This document shows, one piece after another, positions 61,238 to 64,000 of a DNA stretch of 64,000 nt. The position numbers and the translations under genes were made by a program. The stretch is from an uncultured Hellea sp. (GTDB lineage: Bacteria; Pseudomonadota; Alphaproteobacteria; Caulobacterales; Maricaulaceae). The stretch is taken from the NCBI GenBank assembly GCA_938007935.1, contig CALLMD010000002.1:1-64000 (forward strand), written 5' to 3'. Position 1 is the first letter of the stretch. The number at the start of each line of letters is the position of its first letter. The notes beneath the pieces are model-generated. The model was not told the DNA's origin and searched no databases. It saw only the letters and a program-made list of their open reading frames with translations.

Positions 61238-62002
61238 TTACAAACCGTAACCGCCAGCCACAGCAATCTGTTGTCCGGTAATATACGCGGCTTTATTTGA
61301 GGCGAGGAAAACGACTGCATGACCGATTTCCTCTGGTTGGCCCCAACGTTTTAACGCCAAATTCTTTTGAACATCAGCCGTCCATGCTTCATCAAATACG
61401 CCCTGCTTTGATAATTCGAGGAACATACCTGCTTCTATAACGCCTATTAAAACGGAATTAGCTCTTATCCCGTTTTTGCCTTCCTCGCGGGCAATGCCTT
61501 TAATCAGGCTTTCATTCGCCGCTTTGGGCGCAACAGAAAGGACATCTTTATCAGGCCAACTCAAGTCGCCTGCTGACCCTAGATGTATTATAGAGCCGCC
61601 TTCCCCTCTCATATGACGCGTGGCGCTTTGGGCAGCCTCGAAGAATCCGTGTACTTCGACGTCCACCGCTTTGCGCCATTGCGCGCGCGTTGTTTCAGCC
61701 ACGAAGACTTGCTCTACCAAAGGGCCAGCGCCCCAAACTAAACTATGGAGCCGTCCATGATGGGCCACCGCAGCGTTAATCGCTTGATCGGCCGCGCCTT
61801 CAATCGTAACATCACATTGATGGGTACTGGCTTTACGCCCAAAGGCTTCGATTTCATCCTTCAACTCTGCAGCTTGTGTTTTTTTAGAATGCCAAACAAT
61901 AGCGATATCACTGCCCGCGCGCGCTAATTCAACACAAACAACACGGCCAATTCCGCCTGTTGCGCCAAATATAATCGCAGCACCTTTTGGAAAACCCGAC
62001 AT
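61238..62002 (-). CDS. Short-chain dehydrogenase/reductase-family protein lacking the catalytic Tyr
   Basis: A 254-aa Rossmann-fold protein: the nucleotide-binding motif FGATGGIGRVV (about 13-23), the LGSAGD serine region, and C-terminal AAYITGQQIAVAGGYGL. In place of Y-x-x-x-K it has SVAPK, so the Tyr is Ser, while the Lys and AAN remain. Such proteins may be weak or non-canonical reductases, or use another proton donor. It lies between the receptor gene and a divergent NTF2-like/SDR operon. Confidence 0.85.
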   Translation of the reverse strand: MSGFPKGAAIIFGATGGIGRVVCVELARAGSDIAIVWHSKKTQAAELKDEIEAFGRKASTHQCDVTIEGAADQAINAAVAHHGRLHSLVWGAGPLVEQVFVAETTRAQWRKAVDVEVHGFFEAAQSATRHMRGEGGSIIHLGSAGDLSWPDKDVLSVAPKAANESLIKGIAREEGKNGIRANSVLIGVIEAGMFLELSKQGVFDEAWTADVQKNLALKRWGQPEEIGHAVVFLASNKAAYITGQQIAVAGGYGL

Positions 62003-62102
62003 TGCTTATCCCCTCTACGTATCTTTCAAGAAATGAATTTGCGTATTTTATTTGTTATTATGGTAACGAATATTGCATTTGGAAAGAAACAATCTATCAA
62101 AA

Positions 62103-62132
62103 TGCGTAAAATTTGACCCTATTTGCTACGCA
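62103..62132. promoter_or_regulatory. Inverted repeat TGCGTA-N18-TACGCA, copy 2
   Basis: Arms at 62103-62108 and 62127-62132 with an 18-bp centre, identical in arms and spacing to 61195-61224. It ends 18 nt before the NTF2-like start. A third partial site (TGCGTA at 62040-62045, then TAACGA at 62064-62069) lies just upstream. Confidence 0.6.
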
Positions 62133-62150
62133 CATAGAAAGAGATATCGA

Positions 62151-62615
62151 GTGAATTTAGAAGACAGAATTGAAAAATTAGAATCTGAAAGTGCTATTCG
62201 GCAATTAAAGGCGCGTTACCTTAATGCATGTGATCACAAAGATGCAGCGGCCATGAAAGCCTGTTTTACACAAGACGCAGTCATAGACTTTCCGCCCCTT
62301 GGAGAGTTTAATCTTGAAAGCCTTGTCGATATTTTCACCCAGATGGCGGTGAACACTCCAATTACCGATGTTCATCAAGGACATAATGCGGAGATCCACA
62401 TAGAAGGTGATAAAGCCAGCGCGATTTGGAACTTAGGCTTTGCGACTTATAATCCTGACGATAATAGCTTTCGGCTTCTCTCAAGTTTTTACCATGATAA
62501 GTATATAAAAACCGATGAGGGCTGGCGCATTAGCTATACTCGGTCTGAACCCCGCGCAATTATTGACGGACATCTTAAAGGTACTGGCCTGACGGCTAAA
62601 TGGATAAAGGACTAA
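62151..62615 (+). CDS. NTF2-like (SnoaL-type) protein
   Basis: A 154-aa protein from GTG 62151; the family begins at LEDRIEKLESESAIRQLKARY. A cone-shaped NTF2-like fold is indicated by the acidic AMKACFTQDAVIDFPPLG, VHQGHNAEIHI and SFYHDKYIKTDEGWRISYTRSE. Members are isomerases, dehydratases or binding proteins for hydrophobic small molecules, including steroids. It lies two bases before the next SDR gene, in one operon. Confidence 0.82.
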   Translation: MNLEDRIEKLESESAIRQLKARYLNACDHKDAAAMKACFTQDAVIDFPPLGEFNLESLVDIFTQMAVNTPITDVHQGHNAEIHIEGDKASAIWNLGFATYNPDDNSFRLLSSFYHDKYIKTDEGWRISYTRSEPRAIIDGHLKGTGLTAKWIKD

Positions 62616-62617
62616 AT

Positions 62618-63379
62618 ATGGGAACTGCAGTCATTACAGGCGCGGCATCTGGCATTGGGGCCTGCGTTAAAGCGCGGTTAAAGGCGCAAGGCTACGACAT
62701 AATAGGTATCGATCTTAAGGGCGAAGCCATCTCAGCTGACCTCTCAACGGTAGATGGACGGCAATCGGCCATAGATAAGGCCTTGGATATGAGCGGAGGG
62801 AAAATTGACCGTCTTGTCCTTGCCGCAGGTCTTGGCGGCCACCTTGAGAATGGCGCTCTTGTAGCGCGAGTCAATTATTTCGGCGCAGTCGCGCTATTAG
62901 ATGGATTTAAAGAAGCCCTTGCGGCAACCAAAGGACGGTGCGTTGTGATCGGTTCCAATTCGGCGCAAATGCGCACGGACCCCAAAGCGCCAATGGTTGA
63001 GGCCATGCTTGAAGGAAATGAAGCCAAAACGATTGAAATCATCGGCGGTTTTCATGCTGCTATGGTGTACGGCCATTCAAAACATGCACTCACCCGCGCA
63101 GTAAGGCGGCGTGCAGCCGAATGGGGAGAGCTTGGTATATCACTTAATGTCATTGCCCCCGGACCAACAGAAACGCCTATGTTGGAGGGGGTGAAAGAAC
63201 ATCCTACCATCAGCAAAAGTCTTGAGATGATACCCATCCCGCAGAAACGGTTTGGGCGCGCTGAAGAAATTACAGATATCATCGAATTTCTGCTCTCTGA
63301 CACAGCGGACTATATGCAAGGCAGCGTTATCTATGTTGACGGCGGAACGGATGCTCAGCTTCGCCCGGACGCTTTTTAA
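62618..63379 (+). CDS. Short-chain dehydrogenase/reductase, canonical
   Basis: A 253-aa SDR: the N-terminal TGAASGIGACV motif, Ser in VVIGSNSAQ, the active-site YGHSK (Tyr and Lys intact) and the PGPTETPML loop. The Y-x-x-x-K context and NAD-type Asp after the second strand (GIDLKG) resemble hydroxysteroid dehydrogenases. AAGGA precedes ATG 62618. Follows the NTF2-like gene in an operon. Confidence 0.9.
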   Translation: MGTAVITGAASGIGACVKARLKAQGYDIIGIDLKGEAISADLSTVDGRQSAIDKALDMSGGKIDRLVLAAGLGGHLENGALVARVNYFGAVALLDGFKEALAATKGRCVVIGSNSAQMRTDPKAPMVEAMLEGNEAKTIEIIGGFHAAMVYGHSKHALTRAVRRRAAEWGELGISLNVIAPGPTETPMLEGVKEHPTISKSLEMIPIPQKRFGRAEEITDIIEFLLSDTADYMQGSVIYVDGGTDAQLRPDAF

Positions 63380-63381
63380 GC

Positions 63382-64000
63382 TTGAGCAGCGCATTCACGC
63401 ATTCTGTCAGCCCTATTGACGCCAACCATTTGCTCTATGGAAATTACATTGGGCTTCAATATGTTTTTGAAACGCCTCTGGACGTCGAGGCTTTAACCAA
63501 AGCTGTTGAAATATTGATCACTCAATTCCCAGCCTTGTCAGGTATTTTTATTGAAAAATCATTCAGCATTATAGCCGCGCCTACCCATGTCTCTTTGAAA
63601 ACTCAGCGCCTCAAAAAATCTGTAACACATATCCTTGGAACTACATCACGGCCTAAATGCGTAGAGCAGCCTAGTAGACTTGACGTTCTTAAAGGACGGG
63701 AACCTCTTTCAACCTTCACCCTGACTGAGCTTTCAGATGGTATGATACTGGGCATAGCGGTTAGTCATGTCCTGACTGATGCAGCGGGCTTTCATTTACT
63801 CATGAAGCACCTCGCTGAAATTTATGGAGCAATACTCTCCAATAAGGCGCTTCCTGTATTTCCTTACGTAACACATTTGGGGGTTTTTGAATTTGGAACA
63901 GATAGGTCAAAAACTGATAGCTTAAAGGCATTAAAAAGGCGCGGCCTCCCTAAACCCATACCAATTAAAGGGCTCATTGGGAGATTTATTAAATCTCTCA
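63382..64000 (+). CDS. HXXXD acyltransferase (BAHD/condensation-like), 3' end beyond the window
   Basis: An open frame of 206 codons from TTG 63382 to the window end. It contains SHVLTDAAGFHLLMKHLAEIY, with the HVLTD (H-x-x-x-D) active-site motif of CoA-dependent acyltransferases about residue 129, and an N-terminal segment with FPALSGIF typical of the fold. The start is weakly supported, because there is no clear ribosome binding site; it lies 2 nt after the SDR stop and is probably the next gene of that operon. Such enzymes acylate an alcohol or amine. Confidence 0.7.
   Translation, partial: MSSAFTHSVSPIDANHLLYGNYIGLQYVFETPLDVEALTKAVEILITQFPALSGIFIEKSFSIIAAPTHVSLKTQRLKKSVTHILGTTSRPKCVEQPSRLDVLKGREPLSTFTLTELSDGMILGIAVSHVLTDAAGFHLLMKHLAEIYGAILSNKALPVFPYVTHLGVFEFGTDRSKTDSLKALKRRGLPKPIPIKGLIGRFIKSL

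Overview
The window reads as part of an alphaproteobacterial chromosome, probably a marine Hyphomonadales/Maricaulales-like bacterium. The lineage is inferred from direct-repeat SOS boxes of the GTTC-N7-GTTC type used by alphaproteobacterial LexA, an RNase E with an acidic insertion in its S1 region, a DUF2285/DUF736/ParB/ArdA conjugative-element backbone, a bacteriophytochrome with an HWE kinase, and TonB-receptor/sulfatase gene sets. No rRNA, tRNA or CRISPR array was seen.

Layout. (1) 1-6.1 kb: one edge of an integrative conjugative element. It holds a DUF2285 regulator cut by the window start, DUF736, a decayed inverted second DUF736 copy, a ParB-like protein, three small proteins, the antirestriction protein ArdA and a GC-rich noncoding stretch. 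(2) 6.1-7.5 kb: two small genes, one behind a LexA box, and a non-coding stretch. (3) 7.5-21.4 kb: the most unusual region. A light-sensing operon (heme oxygenase, bacteriophytochrome HWE kinase with a receiver, single-domain response regulator) sits with three more single-domain receivers, a 1387-aa CheB-CheR-PAS-GAF-histidine kinase, a ParB-like protein, and five members of one TerB-like protein family. One of the five is fused to an IHF/HU DNA-binding domain. No conventional output regulator is present, so the TerB-like proteins are candidate outputs.

(4) 21.5-25.9 kb: a LexA-boxed FAN1-type nuclease gene that breaks off into orphan Rhs core/tip modules with candidate immunity genes and AT-rich hypotheticals. 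(5) 26.1-29.6 kb: a DUF6429/DUF6880 pair, and a P4-type integrase flanked by a 12-bp direct repeat. (6) 29.7-33.6 kb: an ATP-grasp-like protein, a YeiH-type transporter, a glycine-zipper protein and an SH3-like exported protein. (7) 33.6-46.4 kb: an Atu-type acyl-CoA degradation cluster (two acyl-CoA dehydrogenases, TetR, AtuA, acyl-CoA carboxylase beta and alpha subunits, enoyl-CoA hydratase, TIGR03084 protein, acyl-CoA ligase) with a Ser/Thr dehydratase inserted. (8) 46.4-52.1 kb: MFS and EamA transporters, a nitroreductase, and the tdh-kbl threonine degradation pair.

(9) 52.5-55.3 kb: RNase E, whose C-terminal tail is put out of frame by a perfect 16-bp tandem duplication. (10) 55.3-64 kb: an MBL-fold alkylsulfatase, an arylsulfatase, a TonB-dependent receptor, two short-chain dehydrogenases, an NTF2-like protein and the start of an HXXXD acyltransferase. 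This looks like uptake and desulfation of a sulfated organic compound. Two identical-architecture inverted repeats (TGCGTA-N18-TACGCA) in its two control regions suggest a shared regulator.
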